Below, one piece after another: positions 1-9,438 of a stretch of 64,000 nt of DNA (its first letter is position 1; each line of letters opens with the position of its first letter). Origin of the DNA: Rhizobium indicum (lineage in GTDB: Bacteria > Pseudomonadota > Alphaproteobacteria > Rhizobiales > Rhizobiaceae). The notes beneath the pieces were generated by a model that had not been told where the DNA came from, searched no databases, and saw only the letters and a list, made by a program, of their open reading frames with translations. The stretch covers positions 1,612,001-1,676,000 of the forward strand of contig NZ_CP054021.1 of NCBI RefSeq assembly GCF_005862305.2, in the 5' to 3' direction. Made by a program: the position numbers and the translations under genes.

Positions 1-162
1 CTTCGTCAGCGAGGCCGGATGGTTCAGCGTATCGGCGTTTTCGGAGGCGAGAACCTTGCCGGTCCGGGCATCGAGGATCAGCGAAGCGTTGCCGGCAAGG
101 GCCGCAAGCGGCGCCGAAACGGCAAGCGTTACGGTCAAAACAGCCGCCAAAAGCTTTCTCAT
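1..162 (-). CDS. D-alanyl-D-alanine carboxypeptidase, N-terminal part (cut by window edge)
   Basis: Only the first 54 codons are in the window, and the gene runs off the left edge. The protein starts MRKLLAAVLTVTLAVSAPLA, a clear Sec signal peptide ending near ALA-GNA. A segment typical of S11 penicillin-binding peptidases follows (LILDARTGKVLASENAD), and then HPASLTK at residues 48-54. SLTK is the SxxK motif that carries the catalytic serine of this family. The enzyme would act in the periplasm, trimming the terminal D-Ala from peptidoglycan stem peptides. It is transcribed divergently from the polysaccharide deacetylase gene, with about 260 bp between them. The family call rests on the signal peptide and the SxxK context alone, because the SxN and KTG motifs lie outside the window. 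Confidence 0.85.
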   Translation of the reverse strand, partial: MRKLLAAVLTVTLAVSAPLAALAGNASLILDARTGKVLASENADTLNHPASLTK

Positions 163-424
163 GCACTTTCCCCTCATACCCTGGCCCCTCATACGCTGGT
201 CCCTGATGCGCAGCCCTTGATGCGGGCTCTCGGTCAGACCGGCATTTGTGCCGTAATGTGACAGAAGCCGTAAGTTTGGCGCGACTTTGAGGCAACGCCT
301 ATTATTTTTCTAGTCTTTTCATCGTCTTGGTAAACAGGAAATGAAAGACCCGTGCCGGATCGGGATTCAGCAAGGCTTAAGTCGCACTTGCTAGTTTCCG
401 GAAAAGGCAAGGGAAAAGCGCCGC

Positions 425-1462
425 ATGACGGGACAATTGAAGCGATTGGGCAAGCGACTGGCGATCGGCGCCGGGCTCGAATTTTCCTGGCTGCTCGCCT
501 CGGTTGGACTGATGCGGCAAGCACGCGGGCGCGGCGTCGTCTTCACGCTGCATCATGTCCGCCCGCACGTGGCCCAGGCTTTCGAGCCGAATGCGCATCT
601 CGAAATCACCCCCCGTTTTCTCGACGCGGCGCTGCGGCGGCTGCGGCGGGAGGGCTACCGCTTCGTGCCGCTCGATCAGGTGCCGGCGCTGCTGGCGGAG
701 CCCGAGGGCGCAAAGCCCTTCGCGGCCTTCACGCTCGACGACGGATACAGCAACAATCTGGAACATGCGCTGCCGGTGTTCGAGCGGCATCAGGCGCCGT
801 TCACGGTGTTCGTCGCCAAGGGTTTTGCCGAAGGCTCTCACAGCATCTGGTGGGAAACGCTCGCCATCCTCCTGCGCCGACCAAGCGAAATCTATTTCGA
901 TTTCGGCCGCGGCAGGGAGCGGCTGGTGCTCGACAGCCCGCAGCAGCAATGGCATGCCTTTGACCGCTTTGCCGCCTACATCCACGGCTCCGACGAGGCG
1001 CGCGCCGTTGCCGCCATTGATCTGCTGGCGCGCGAAAACGGCATCGAGCCGACGGATATCGTCCGCGAGCTGGTGATGGGGCCTGGCGAATTGCAATGGC
1101 TGGCGGCACATCCGCTCGCAACGCTCGGAGCGCATACGATCAGCCATCGGGCGCTGGCCCGGCTGCCGGAAGCCGAAGCGCGAATCGAAATGCAGGTTTC
1201 GGCGGATTACGTCGAAGCAGTGACCGGTATCCGTCCCGAGACGATCGCCTATCCCTATGGCACGCCGGAGGCGGCGACCGCCCGCGAGGCACGCATCGCT
1301 CGCAATCTCGGCTTTACCCTCGCCGTCACCACGCAGCCCGGGCTGCCGTCAGCGCAATTGACCGGCTATCTCCCACGCATTTCGCTTAACGGCTTCTACC
1401 AGAAGCGACGCTACGTCTCGGCGCTCGCCTCCGGCATACCGCTGAAGCTGATGGGCAGGTAA
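425..1462 (+). CDS. Polysaccharide deacetylase (NodB/CE4 domain) family protein
   Basis: This is a 345-aa protein with a CE4 (NodB homology) fold. The metal and catalytic motif TLDDGY lies at residues 103-108 (Asp105-Asp106), the zinc-binding HTISH (His237, His241) comes later, and YPYGTPEA near residue 275 corresponds to the third conserved motif. Members remove acetyl groups from N-acetylglucosamine-type polymers or exopolysaccharides. The substrate here cannot be told from sequence. Residues 15-30 are moderately hydrophobic but are not a convincing signal peptide. The ATG follows AAAAGCGCCGC, a weak ribosome-binding site. The gene is convergent with pdxH, with only 5 bp between the stop codons. 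The wide spacing between motifs 1 and 2 resembles the exopolysaccharide-associated subgroup rather than true NodB. Confidence 0.85.
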   Translation: MTGQLKRLGKRLAIGAGLEFSWLLASVGLMRQARGRGVVFTLHHVRPHVAQAFEPNAHLEITPRFLDAALRRLRREGYRFVPLDQVPALLAEPEGAKPFAAFTLDDGYSNNLEHALPVFERHQAPFTVFVAKGFAEGSHSIWWETLAILLRRPSEIYFDFGRGRERLVLDSPQQQWHAFDRFAAYIHGSDEARAVAAIDLLARENGIEPTDIVRELVMGPGELQWLAAHPLATLGAHTISHRALARLPEAEARIEMQVSADYVEAVTGIRPETIAYPYGTPEAATAREARIARNLGFTLAVTTQPGLPSAQLTGYLPRISLNGFYQKRRYVSALASGIPLKLMGR

Positions 1463-1467
1463 AGCCC

Positions 1468-2088
1468 TTACGGATACATCCGCACCTTGTCCCATTCGCC
1501 TTCCGGTGACGGGCGGCGGAACTCGACGCGGTCATGCAGGCGGAATTTCTGATCCTTCCAGAATTCGATCGAGGTCGGGCGGATACGGAAGCCCGACCAG
1601 TGGGCCGGGCGCGGAATCTCGCCGATGGCATAGCGCGCGGTATATTCGGCCACGGCCTTTTCCAGCGCGAAACGGCTTTCGAGCGGGCGGGATTGTCTGG
1701 AGGCCCAGGCGCCGATGCGGCTGCCGCGCGCCCGCGTCTTGAAATATGCGTCCGCTTCGGCATCGGTGACGATCTCGACCGGGCCGCGCAGCCTTACCTG
1801 ACGACGCAGGCTTTTCCAGTGAAAGCACATGGCCGCCTTTTTCTGGCCCAGAATTTCGCGGCCTTTCTGGCTCTCGAAATTGGTGTAAAAGACGAAACCG
1901 TCGTCGTCGAATCCCTTCAGGAGAACCATGCGGACATTGGGAAGACCATCCTCATCGACCGTTGCCAGCGCCACCGCATTGGGGTCGTTGGGCTCGGAAA
2001 CCTCGGCTTCTTTCAGCCATTCGGCAAAGAGCTTGAAGGGCTCGCCACTTTCGGTAAAGTCACCGCTTGTTAACTCGTTTGCCGACAT
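1468..2088 (-). CDS. pdxH: Pyridoxamine 5'-phosphate oxidase
   Basis: This 206-aa protein matches the usual PdxH length of 200-220. It oxidises pyridoxamine or pyridoxine 5'-phosphate to pyridoxal 5'-phosphate using FMN and oxygen, in the cytoplasm. Recognisable segments are [21 protein letters not shown] (FMN-binding strand), the [11 protein letters not shown] region, [11 protein letters not shown], and the C-terminal substrate-binding region around [14 protein letters not shown], ending KVRMYP. The gene is divergent from the small lipoprotein gene (about 65 bp apart) and convergent with the deacetylase gene. All conserved blocks are intact and I see nothing unusual. Confidence 0.96.
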   Translation of the reverse strand: MSANELTSGDFTESGEPFKLFAEWLKEAEVSEPNDPNAVALATVDEDGLPNVRMVLLKGFDDDGFVFYTNFESQKGREILGQKKAAMCFHWKSLRRQVRLRGPVEIVTDAEADAYFKTRARGSRIGAWASRQSRPLESRFALEKAVAEYTARYAIGEIPRPAHWSGFRIRPTSIEFWKDQKFRLHDRVEFRRPSPEGEWDKVRMYP

Positions 2089-2153
2089 ATTGGTTCAAAT
2101 GCCCCGGATTATTCAAAACTCGCCCAGCTTTTGATAACTGGACAGGATGCAGG

Positions 2154-2612
2154 GTGGAAGTCATAGCAAAGTCATCTCGCCATACAAAGGGCCTGCGGCG
2201 ACGCAGCCGCGCGTTCTTCGTCATCGGCGTCGCGATCTTGTCGCTGTCCGGCTGCGTCGGCGGCGGCATGGATTTCCTGAGTGAAGCCAAGGTCGACCGG
2301 TCGGTGGCAACCGGCACCGTGCCGCAGACACCGCCGAGTACCGACACGCTTTCCGACGAAATGACCGTGCGCAACGCCGTGACCTCGGCCGATGTGCAAA
2401 GGCTCGAGGGCCAGCCGCTTCCCTGGGCGAACGCATCGACCGGCAGTGCCGGCGTCATCGATACGATCGTCGAGAATAATGAGTCCGGCCAGGTCTGCCG
2501 CCAGTTCCGCACGACCCGGCATTCCTATGTCGGCATCGCCAAATTCTTCGGCAAGACCTGCCTCGTCGGCGGCGGCAACTGGCAGCTTCTGAGCTTCCAG
2601 CCGGAAAGCTGA
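2154..2612 (+). CDS. Small lipoprotein with a surface-antigen-like domain (RT0821/Lpp0805 type)
   Basis: This is a putative 152-aa lipoprotein. A basic N-terminus is followed by a hydrophobic segment (FFVIGVAILSLSGC) ending in the lipobox LSGC, so lipid attachment at that Cys and an inner- or outer-membrane location are likely. The C-terminal part (ESGQVCRQFRTTRHSY..., ending in a Gly/Cys/Trp motif) resembles the 17-kDa surface-antigen-like domain of alphaproteobacteria. Its molecular function is unknown. I chose the GTG at 2154 because a purine-rich GGACAGGATGCAGG lies just upstream. The open frame extends to 2067, but that would put 29 extra residues before the signal sequence and overlap the pdxH start. 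The family assignment is moderate, while the lipobox is clearly visible. Confidence 0.7.
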   Translation: MEVIAKSSRHTKGLRRRSRAFFVIGVAILSLSGCVGGGMDFLSEAKVDRSVATGTVPQTPPSTDTLSDEMTVRNAVTSADVQRLEGQPLPWANASTGSAGVIDTIVENNESGQVCRQFRTTRHSYVGIAKFFGKTCLVGGGNWQLLSFQPES

Positions 2613-2931
2613 TCCAGTGGGAAAGCTGAGCCTCCTGAGCTGAACTCAAAGTATACAGCGTCCCTTTGCGCGTTCGAAAAGACGCGGGGCCGTCGCCAAC
2701 AGGTTAATGTGCGACGGCTTTCTGCCCAATGATTAGCGAAGAGCTAACCATTCGCCGCGAAACACCCCACATCTCTCCACAGAAATAACAAGTGATTAGC
2801 AACTCCGCCGCAGGATCGGCGTTGAGAGTGGTTCTTCCTGCCTTCGTGGCGGGTGGCGCACACACGTTTTATTAGACGGGGATGCCGGGCAAGGACGAGG
2901 CTTGCCGCATCGCAACACCGGCGGTTTTGAC
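2613..2931. other. Intergenic region upstream of the DnaJ-family gene
   Basis: These 319 bp contain no credible coding frame, repeat-family copy or strong hairpin. AT-rich stretches around 2760-2810 probably hold the promoter of the downstream co-chaperone gene, but I cannot point to a convincing -35/-10 pair. Confidence 0.5.
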
Positions 2932-4101
2932 ATGCGCGATCCTTATAAAATTCTGGGCGTCAAGCGCGACGCGGCAGTAGACGAGATCAAGGCGGCTTGG
3001 CGCAACATGGCCAAATCAGCCCATCCCGACCACAATCAGGACGATCCGACAGCGACGGCTCGGTTCGCCGAGATCGGCCGCGCCTACGAAACGCTGAAGG
3101 ATCCGCGCAAACGCAGCCTGTTCGACAACGCCCTGCGGATGGCCGAAGCCAAGAAGCACGAACAGACGATCATGCAGCAGCGCCAGGCCGCCCGCGAGGC
3201 GGCCGTGCGCGCCAAGGCGGCGCAGGCCAATGCCGAGCGCGTGATGGAAGAGCTGGCGCGCGCCGCCCAGAAGGCTGCCGCCGACGGCTCCAGGCAACAG
3301 ACAGGCTCCGCTGAGGCCGCCGACGAGATGGTGGATCGCATTTTTGGCGCCCAGGCGCGCGCGGCCGGCGGCGGCCAGGCGCAGGGTCGCGCCCAGCAGG
3401 CGCAATATCAGCAGGCACAAAACGCACAGGGCGACGCCGGCAGGCGCATGGATGGCGATGCCGCCGAGCCCGACACCAAGGGCGACGAAGAAGCGGGCGA
3501 AGTTGGGCAAAATGCCGCCAACCTGTCGCTGCCGCTCAGCATCCTGACAAACCTGGTGCGCCGCTTCACCGGCGCCAAGGATACCGGCCTCGATAAAGCA
3601 CCGGACGAGGTGACGACGGCGACGGTCACGATCGACGACGTGTTGAAGAGCGGCTGGATCACCGCGTCGTTGCCGGAGGGCCGCGAAATCGGCTTCGCCT
3701 TGCCCGCAGGCACGACCGACGGTCACGAGATCAGGCTCAAGGGACAGGGCTTCAAGCTGCCTGGCATGCAGCGCGGCGACGCTGTCATCAACATTCGCAT
3801 CGCACCCGATCCGCGCTTCACGGTCGATGGTTTCGATCTGCACGCCGTGCTGCCGCTCAGCATCGAAAATGCCGTGCTCGGCACCGAGGCGCGTATCGAA
3901 GGGCCGAGCGGGCCGCTGAACGTGACGATCCCCGCATGGTCCGGCTCGGACAAGACAATTAGAATTCCCGGCCAGGGATTGCCCCGCGAAGAGGGCGGCA
4001 AAGGCGATCTCGTCGTCGAATTGCGCATTATCCTGTGGGAAAAACCCGACGACAAAATCACCGATCTCATGCGGAGCATGCGCGAAGGCCTGTTCCTGTG
4101 A
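2932..4101 (+). CDS. DnaJ-family co-chaperone (CbpA-like, no zinc finger)
   Basis: This 389-aa protein begins MRDPYKILGV, the canonical start of a J domain, with the HPD tripeptide at residues 31-33 that stimulates DnaK ATPase. A long Ala/Gln-rich linker follows (roughly residues 80-190, with repeated AAREAAVRAKAAQ and QQAQYQQAQ stretches). The C-terminal substrate-binding domain of type II/III DnaJ proteins comes next (about 215-385: VTIDDVLKSG..., GHEIRLKGQGFKLPGM). There is no CxxCxGxG zinc finger, so it is CbpA-like rather than DnaJ proper. The frame is open from 2902, but the J domain starts exactly at the ATG at 2932. fabI lies 121 bp downstream on the same strand. Confidence 0.9.
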   Translation: MRDPYKILGVKRDAAVDEIKAAWRNMAKSAHPDHNQDDPTATARFAEIGRAYETLKDPRKRSLFDNALRMAEAKKHEQTIMQQRQAAREAAVRAKAAQANAERVMEELARAAQKAAADGSRQQTGSAEAADEMVDRIFGAQARAAGGGQAQGRAQQAQYQQAQNAQGDAGRRMDGDAAEPDTKGDEEAGEVGQNAANLSLPLSILTNLVRRFTGAKDTGLDKAPDEVTTATVTIDDVLKSGWITASLPEGREIGFALPAGTTDGHEIRLKGQGFKLPGMQRGDAVINIRIAPDPRFTVDGFDLHAVLPLSIENAVLGTEARIEGPSGPLNVTIPAWSGSDKTIRIPGQGLPREEGGKGDLVVELRIILWEKPDDKITDLMRSMREGLFL

Positions 4102-4222
4102 AATTTTTATGACATTCGCACCCTTTATTACGATCCCTAACAGTTGATGATCCAGGCCAAGCTTGAACCGATTAACGGCCTATGCCATAGGCAGGATCGA
4201 TTAGAATCCTAGGGAGCGAAAT

Positions 4223-5041
4223 ATGGCTCAAGCATCCGGCCTCATGGCAGGCAAACGCGGCGTCATCATGGGTGTCGCCAACAATCGTTCGATTGCGTGG
4301 GGTATTGCCAAGGCCATTCATGCGCAGGGCGGAGAAGTTGCGTTCACCTATCAGGGCGATGCGCTGAAGAAGCGCGTCGAGCCGCTCGCCGCCGAAATCG
4401 GCGCGACGCTCGTCGGCCACTGTGACGTCGCCGACGAAGCCACCATCGATGAGGTTTTCGGGAACGTCGAAAAGCTGTGGGGCAAGATCGATTTCCTCGT
4501 GCATGCGATCGGCTTTTCCGACAAGGACGAGCTGACCGGCCGCTACGTCGATACCTCGGCCGACAACTTCACCAAGACGATGCAGATCTCCGTCTATTCC
4601 TTCACCTCGGTCGCACGCCGCGCCGAGAAGCTGATGACGGATGGCGGCGCCATGCTGACGCTGACCTATTACGGCGCCGAAAAGGTGATGCCGAACTATA
4701 ACGTCATGGGTGTCGCCAAGGCCGCGCTCGAAGCGAGCGTCAAGTATCTGGCCGTCGACCTCGGGCCGCAGAACATCCGCGTCAACGCGGTTTCGGCCGG
4801 ACCGATCAAGACGCTTGCCGCCTCCGGCATCGGCGATTTCCGCTACATTCTGAAGTGGAACGAATATAACGCGCCGCTGCGCCGCACCGTCACCATCGAA
4901 GAGGTCGGCGATGTCGGCCTCTATCTCCTGTCGGATCTGTCGCGCTCCGTCACCGGCGAAGTGCACCATGCCGACAGCGGCTATCATGTCATCGGCATGA
5001 AGGCGGTCGACGCGCCCGACATTTCCGTCGTCAAGGACTGA
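4223..5041 (+). CDS. fabI: Enoyl-[acyl-carrier-protein] reductase (NADH)
   Basis: FabI catalyses the last reduction of each fatty-acid elongation cycle in the cytoplasm. The 272-aa length is typical. The divergent SDR nucleotide-binding motif GVANNRSIAWGIA lies at residues 17-29. The catalytic pair Tyr159 and Lys166 sits in the Y-x6-K arrangement (YNVMGVAK), with a second conserved tyrosine in TYYGAEK. AGPIKTLAASGI marks the substrate-binding loop that is also the triclosan-contact region. GGGAGCGAAAT precedes the ATG. The histidine phosphatase gene follows 23 bp later and is probably cotranscribed. Confidence 0.96.
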   Translation: MAQASGLMAGKRGVIMGVANNRSIAWGIAKAIHAQGGEVAFTYQGDALKKRVEPLAAEIGATLVGHCDVADEATIDEVFGNVEKLWGKIDFLVHAIGFSDKDELTGRYVDTSADNFTKTMQISVYSFTSVARRAEKLMTDGGAMLTLTYYGAEKVMPNYNVMGVAKAALEASVKYLAVDLGPQNIRVNAVSAGPIKTLAASGIGDFRYILKWNEYNAPLRRTVTIEEVGDVGLYLLSDLSRSVTGEVHHADSGYHVIGMKAVDAPDISVVKD

Positions 5042-5064
5042 TTTCTCCATAGGGATGCGAGACC

Positions 5065-5655
5065 GTGCTTATCTACGTGATCAGACACGGCCAGACTGAC
5101 TGGAATGCGGAGCGCCGTCTGCAGGGTCAGAAGGATATCCCGATGAATGCCACGGGCCTGGAACAGGCCCGGCAGAATGGCGTCGCGCTGGCGGAGATTC
5201 TCGGCGACACGGTCGACGAATTCGATTTTGTCGCAAGCCCGCTCCAGCGCACGCGCGCGACGATGGAAATCATGCGCACCGCCATGGGCCTGCCGCCGCT
5301 TGCCTATCGCACCGATCCGAGGCTGGTGGAAATTTCCTTCGGCGACTGGGAGGGTTCGACGATCAAGGAGTTGAAGGCGACGCAGCGCGAGCGGGTGGCG
5401 GAACGCAACGCTTCGAAATGGGATTTCATCCCGCCCGGCGATGACGCGGAAAGCTACGAAATCCTCTCCTGGCGCACCGGCTCATGGCTAAACTCCGTCG
5501 ATCGTCCGACGGTCTGCGTGACCCATGGCGGCGTCATCCGCACATTGTTCCAGACGATCGCCGACCTGCCGAAAAGCACTGCTGCGGAAGGTGCGATCCC
5601 GCAGGACCGGATTATCCGGATCGAAACCACTGAGCGGACGATCGCCTGGCTGTAG
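5065..5655 (+). CDS. Histidine phosphatase family protein (phosphoglycerate-mutase-like)
   Basis: This 196-aa protein has the histidine phosphatase signature RHGQTDWN at residues 7-14, in which His8 is the phospho-acceptor. Downstream are the conserved SPLQRTRATMEI region, the acid/base segment VEISFGDWEG, and the second catalytic histidine in VTHGGVIR. The substrate is not predictable, since members include cofactor-dependent mutases and small-molecule phosphatases. The start is GTG with AGGGA about 9 nt upstream, 23 bp after fabI, so the two probably form an operon. A second paralogue of the same family lies at 56265-56846. Confidence 0.88.
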   Translation: MLIYVIRHGQTDWNAERRLQGQKDIPMNATGLEQARQNGVALAEILGDTVDEFDFVASPLQRTRATMEIMRTAMGLPPLAYRTDPRLVEISFGDWEGSTIKELKATQRERVAERNASKWDFIPPGDDAESYEILSWRTGSWLNSVDRPTVCVTHGGVIRTLFQTIADLPKSTAAEGAIPQDRIIRIETTERTIAWL

Positions 5656-5667
5656 GGATTGCCAAGC

Positions 5668-5742
5668 CCGCCCCTCATCCGCCTGCCGGCACCTTTGCCT
5701 GGGTCGAGACGAGTGGCTCGACCCCGGTAAGGTGAGAGGCAG
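5668..5742. repeat. Partial copy of the CTCATCCGCC / TTCTCCCC palindromic repeat family
   Basis: Between two convergent genes lies CCCCTCATCCGCCTGCCGGC followed by ACCTTTGCCTGGGTCGAGACGAG. This is the left arm of the element seen in full at 11891-12039, 32036-32206, 60725-60904 and 63193-63335. The second arm is missing or degraded here. It resembles the RIME-type mosaic intergenic elements of rhizobia. Confidence 0.6.
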
Positions 5743-5753
5743 CCATCTGCTGC

Positions 5754-6014
5754 CTATTTGACGATATCGAGATCGTTGATGACGCGCTTGCCGTCGACCT
5801 CGGTATAGAAGACGATCACCTTCACGCCGGCTTCGAGGCCGTCGAAATTGAATTCCTCGGGTGCCTGATAGGTCTTGCCGTCGTCGAGCGTCAGGACAAG
5901 GTTGGCCGTGTCGACCTTCTTGATCGTCGCTTCGACATCGGCGCTCTCGGCAAAACCGCTCATCGGTGACAGGAAGCTTGCTGTTGCCAAAAGCGTGGCG
6001 ACGACGAAACGCAT
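5754..6014 (-). CDS. DUF1344 family small secreted protein
   Basis: This is an 86-aa protein with a signal peptide (MRFVVATLLATASFLSPMSG, cleavage near FAES). A short beta-rich domain follows, reading VEATIKKVDTANLVLTLDDG and then KTYQAPEEF...GVKVIVFYTEVDGKRVINDLDIVK. This pattern is characteristic of DUF1344, a small alphaproteobacterial family of unknown function, probably periplasmic. The frame extends to 6059, but the extra 15 residues are basic and break the signal peptide, so the ATG at 6014 is preferred. It is divergent from the GGDEF-EAL gene. Confidence 0.75.
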   Translation of the reverse strand: MRFVVATLLATASFLSPMSGFAESADVEATIKKVDTANLVLTLDDGKTYQAPEEFNFDGLEAGVKVIVFYTEVDGKRVINDLDIVK

Positions 6015-6258
6015 GGCGACAATCCTTTTAAGACGCTGCACGAGAACATGACTGGCCACAGATAAGCTCCTGAATATGGCGAAAATTGCCCGTAAGAATG
6101 GCTTTTCCCGCCCAATTGATGAATAGGATTTTAAATATAATCAAGATGGTGCGTTAATCCGCGGTTTTTCCCTTCCCGCGATCTTTCGTCATCGCCGGCG
6201 GGCAATCGTAAATTAACCCGCGCGCCCTACAGTTGCTCGTCAACATGGGGGTTTCATT

Positions 6259-9200
6259 TTGTTATCCAGGCTCAGCGACAGCAAGCAGTTGCGGCGCGTG
6301 TTGAAGAATAGCCGCGTCTCGTTTCTGGTTTCGTCGCTTGTCGCCCTCGTCGTCATCATGGTCGGCTTCGGGCTCGACCAGGCCAATACTGCGTCTCATG
6401 TGCGCGAACTTCATATCCGCACCGAAAACGAGACGAACCTCATCCGTGCCCGCGTCATGGCCGAGATCAATATGGACCTCAGCGTCGTGCGCGACCTGAC
6501 GAACCTGATCTCCGTCAGCGCGGCAAACGGAGAGGAGATGGAGCGCCAGATCAACTGGCTGCTGATCCAGAACCCGTCTTTCATTCATATCGCCGTCGCG
6601 CCTGATTTCATCATCCGTGACATCCACCCGGCGCAATCCGGCAATGAGCGGATCGGCCGCGACGTGCGCGAGGCTCTCTTCTTTCGCCAGGCGATGACCG
6701 GCGCAACCGGCAATCAGTCGGCGCGCTTCTACGGCCCGATCAGCACCGAAGGCCGGGACGCCTTTGCCATCTTCTTCCCGGTTTACGTCAAGGAGAATGG
6801 CCAGCGGCGGATCTGGGGGGCGGTCGAAGTCGCCATCGACCAGACGATGTTCTACCAGGCGACCGGGCTGATGCCGGCGCGCGACCGCGAAAACCAGGAG
6901 CGCTATCCGCATCTCGGCCATCTTTCGATCGCCATTCGCGATATCGGCTCGCCGGCCGCCGCCAAAGCTCCTCCCCCGGCGCCGTTCTTCGGGTCCTCCG
7001 ATATCGACGGCAAGGATCCGATGCGCCAGAAGATCGGTTTTGCCGGCGGCAAGTGGGAGCTTTCCGCCGTGCCGAACAGCGGCTGGAACGCGATACCCGA
7101 AAACCGCACCGAGCTGCGCCTGATCATCGTTGCCGCCGGCTTCATCATCATCGTGCCGATCTTCTTCGCGACCCTGCTGCTCGGCGAGCGCAATCGCAAC
7201 ATCACCGCGCTGGAGACGCGCGAGGCAAAACTGCTGGAACTGTCGCAGCGGCTGAACCTGGCGCTAGAATCTTCGAATATCGGCATCTGGGAGCTGCAGG
7301 ATGATTCGAGCAGCCTGCTCTGGGACGCACGCGCCGCGGCCCTGCACGGCAAGCCGGCGCAGGAAGGCAGCCGGGCGCTCGACGAATGGCTGGCGGCGGT
7401 CCTGCCCGAGGATCGTGAAACCGCCGAAGTGCATTTCTTCAGCTGCAGCATTGCGGGTGCCGCCTGCACGGCGCAGTACCGGATCCTGCTTGGCGATGGC
7501 GGCATCCGGCACCTGCGCTCGGTCGGCGCCTTCTATACGGATGCCGGCGGCGTCAGCAAGACGATCGGCATCGTCTGGGACGTGACCGCCGACGCGGTGA
7601 CCACCGACACGCTGCGCAAGGCCAAGGATATGAGCGAGGTCAAGAATGCCGAGCTGGAGCTGGCGCTTGAAGAGCTGTCGAGCCGCGAGGGGCAGCTCGC
7701 CGAGCTTTCCAGCCGGCTCGACCTGGCGCTCAATTCCTATCAGTGCGGCATATGGGAGGCGCGGCCGGGCCGAGGCGGCTCGATCTGGAACGAGCGGATG
7801 CACGAGCTCTATGGCCTTGCGCCGCGCAACGGCTTCATGACCGAAGAGACCTGGCTTGGCTGCATCCACCCCGAGGATCGGGCTTTAGCGCTCGAAAGCG
7901 CGCGCCACTTCAAGCGCAATGGCGACACGCACACCCTCGTCTGCCGGGTGATCGTCGACGACGGCTCGGTGCGCTATGTGCGCTCGGTCGGCAAGGTCCA
8001 CCAGACGGGGACCGGCGAGATGAAGATCATGGGCATCGCCTTCGACGCCACCGAAGACGTGCTGATGACGATCCGGCTGAAGGCGGCCAAGGACGAGGCA
8101 GTCGCCAAGAATATCGAGCTCGAGCTTGTCAAGAACAGGATCGAGCACAATTCGCTGCATGACCCGCTGACCGCACTCGCCAACCGCCGCAAGCTCGACA
8201 TCGCGCTTGAAAAGCTCACCCAGGACGGCCGTCAGCAGCGGCAGAAATTCTCGATCCTGCATATCGATCTCGACCGCTTCAAGGACATCAACGACACGCT
8301 CGGCCATGCCGCCGGCGATGCGATGCTGGTGCACGCCTCGAAGGTGCTCGCCAAGAACGTCCGCGGCAGCGACATCGTCGCCCGCATCGGCGGCGACGAA
8401 TTCGTCATCCTCGCCCTCGACGTCGGCGACAAGGAGATGGCGCAGCTTTCGACGCGGATCATCGAGGAGATGCGCCAGCCGATCGATTTCCAGGGTTTTT
8501 CCTGCCGCTGCGGCGTGTCGATCGGTATCGCGCTCGCCAATGGCATCCATGTCGATGCGCGCAAGGTGCTGATCAATGCCGACATCGCGCTCTATCGCGC
8601 CAAGAGCATGGGCCGTAACCGCTTCGAATTCTTCAACCACAATCTCCAGGCCGATATCATCAACACCAAGCGCACCGCTGACGAGATTCTCGCCGGCATC
8701 GACAATGGCGAATTCACCGCCTGGTATCAGCCGCAATTCTGCGCCCGGACGATGGAGCTGACCGGTGTCGAGGCGCTGGTCCGCTGGCAGCACCCGTCCA
8801 AGGGGCTGCTCACCCCCGACAAGTTCCTGCGCATCGCCGACGAGATCAATGTCGTGCAGATGCTCGATCGGATCGTGCTTGAAACGGCGCTGCGCGACAA
8901 GATGCGCTGGACGGCGCGCGGCATTGCCGTGCCCAAGGTCTCGGTCAATGTATCGGCGCGGCGGCTGCATGACGGCAGCCTGTTGGAATCGCTCGCCGAT
9001 CTGCATATCCGTCCGGGCGAGATTTCCTTCGAACTGGTGGAATCGATCTTCCTCGACGAGAGCGAGGACGTCGTCTCGCAGAATCTCGAGCGCATCAAGG
9101 CGCTCGGCATCGATATCGAGATCGACGATTTCGGCACCGGCCATACCTCGATCGTCAGTCTGTTGAAGCTGAAGCCGAAGCGGCTGAAGATCGACCGCCA

Positions 9201-9438
9201 GCTGGTGCAGCCGATCGTCAATGCCTCGCAGGAGCGCGCGCTCGTCAGCTCGATCATCGAGATCGCCCGCTCGCTCGGCGTCGAGACGGTGGCCGAAGGG
9301 GTGGAGACGGCAGACCATGCCGCACTGCTGCGCGATCTCGGCTGCGACATCCTGCAAGGCTATGCCTTCTCGCGGCCGCTCTCCTTCGACGATTTCACCG
9401 CGGAAGCGACCGGAACGGGGTGGCGGCTGGCGTCCTGA
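6259..9438 (+). CDS. CHASE-PAS-PAS-GGDEF-EAL cyclic-di-GMP signalling protein
   Basis: This is a 1059-aa inner-membrane sensor. TM1 is around residues 20-38. A periplasmic CHASE-like sensor region (about 45-280) follows, then TM2 around 286-307, and then two PAS/PAC modules (about 325-450 and 485-600). The GGDEF domain (about 630-790) has an intact ARIGGDEF active site near residue 711 and an RGSD inhibitory I-site five residues upstream. The EAL domain (about 800-1045) retains EALVRW, VNVSAR, DDFGTGH, LKIDR, AEGVET and LQGYAFSRP. Both the diguanylate cyclase and the phosphodiesterase therefore look catalytically competent. The start is TTG, supported by GGGGG about 8 nt upstream. A nearby ATG (6245) is out of frame. 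Confidence 0.93.
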   Translation: MLSRLSDSKQLRRVLKNSRVSFLVSSLVALVVIMVGFGLDQANTASHVRELHIRTENETNLIRARVMAEINMDLSVVRDLTNLISVSAANGEEMERQINWLLIQNPSFIHIAVAPDFIIRDIHPAQSGNERIGRDVREALFFRQAMTGATGNQSARFYGPISTEGRDAFAIFFPVYVKENGQRRIWGAVEVAIDQTMFYQATGLMPARDRENQERYPHLGHLSIAIRDIGSPAAAKAPPPAPFFGSSDIDGKDPMRQKIGFAGGKWELSAVPNSGWNAIPENRTELRLIIVAAGFIIIVPIFFATLLLGERNRNITALETREAKLLELSQRLNLALESSNIGIWELQDDSSSLLWDARAAALHGKPAQEGSRALDEWLAAVLPEDRETAEVHFFSCSIAGAACTAQYRILLGDGGIRHLRSVGAFYTDAGGVSKTIGIVWDVTADAVTTDTLRKAKDMSEVKNAELELALEELSSREGQLAELSSRLDLALNSYQCGIWEARPGRGGSIWNERMHELYGLAPRNGFMTEETWLGCIHPEDRALALESARHFKRNGDTHTLVCRVIVDDGSVRYVRSVGKVHQTGTGEMKIMGIAFDATEDVLMTIRLKAAKDEAVAKNIELELVKNRIEHNSLHDPLTALANRRKLDIALEKLTQDGRQQRQKFSILHIDLDRFKDINDTLGHAAGDAMLVHASKVLAKNVRGSDIVARIGGDEFVILALDVGDKEMAQLSTRIIEEMRQPIDFQGFSCRCGVSIGIALANGIHVDARKVLINADIALYRAKSMGRNRFEFFNHNLQADIINTKRTADEILAGIDNGEFTAWYQPQFCARTMELTGVEALVRWQHPSKGLLTPDKFLRIADEINVVQMLDRIVLETALRDKMRWTARGIAVPKVSVNVSARRLHDGSLLESLADLHIRPGEISFELVESIFLDESEDVVSQNLERIKALGIDIEIDDFGTGHTSIVSLLKLKPKRLKIDRQLVQPIVNASQERALVSSIIEIARSLGVETVAEGVETADHAALLRDLGCDILQGYAFSRPLSFDDFTAEATGTGWRLAS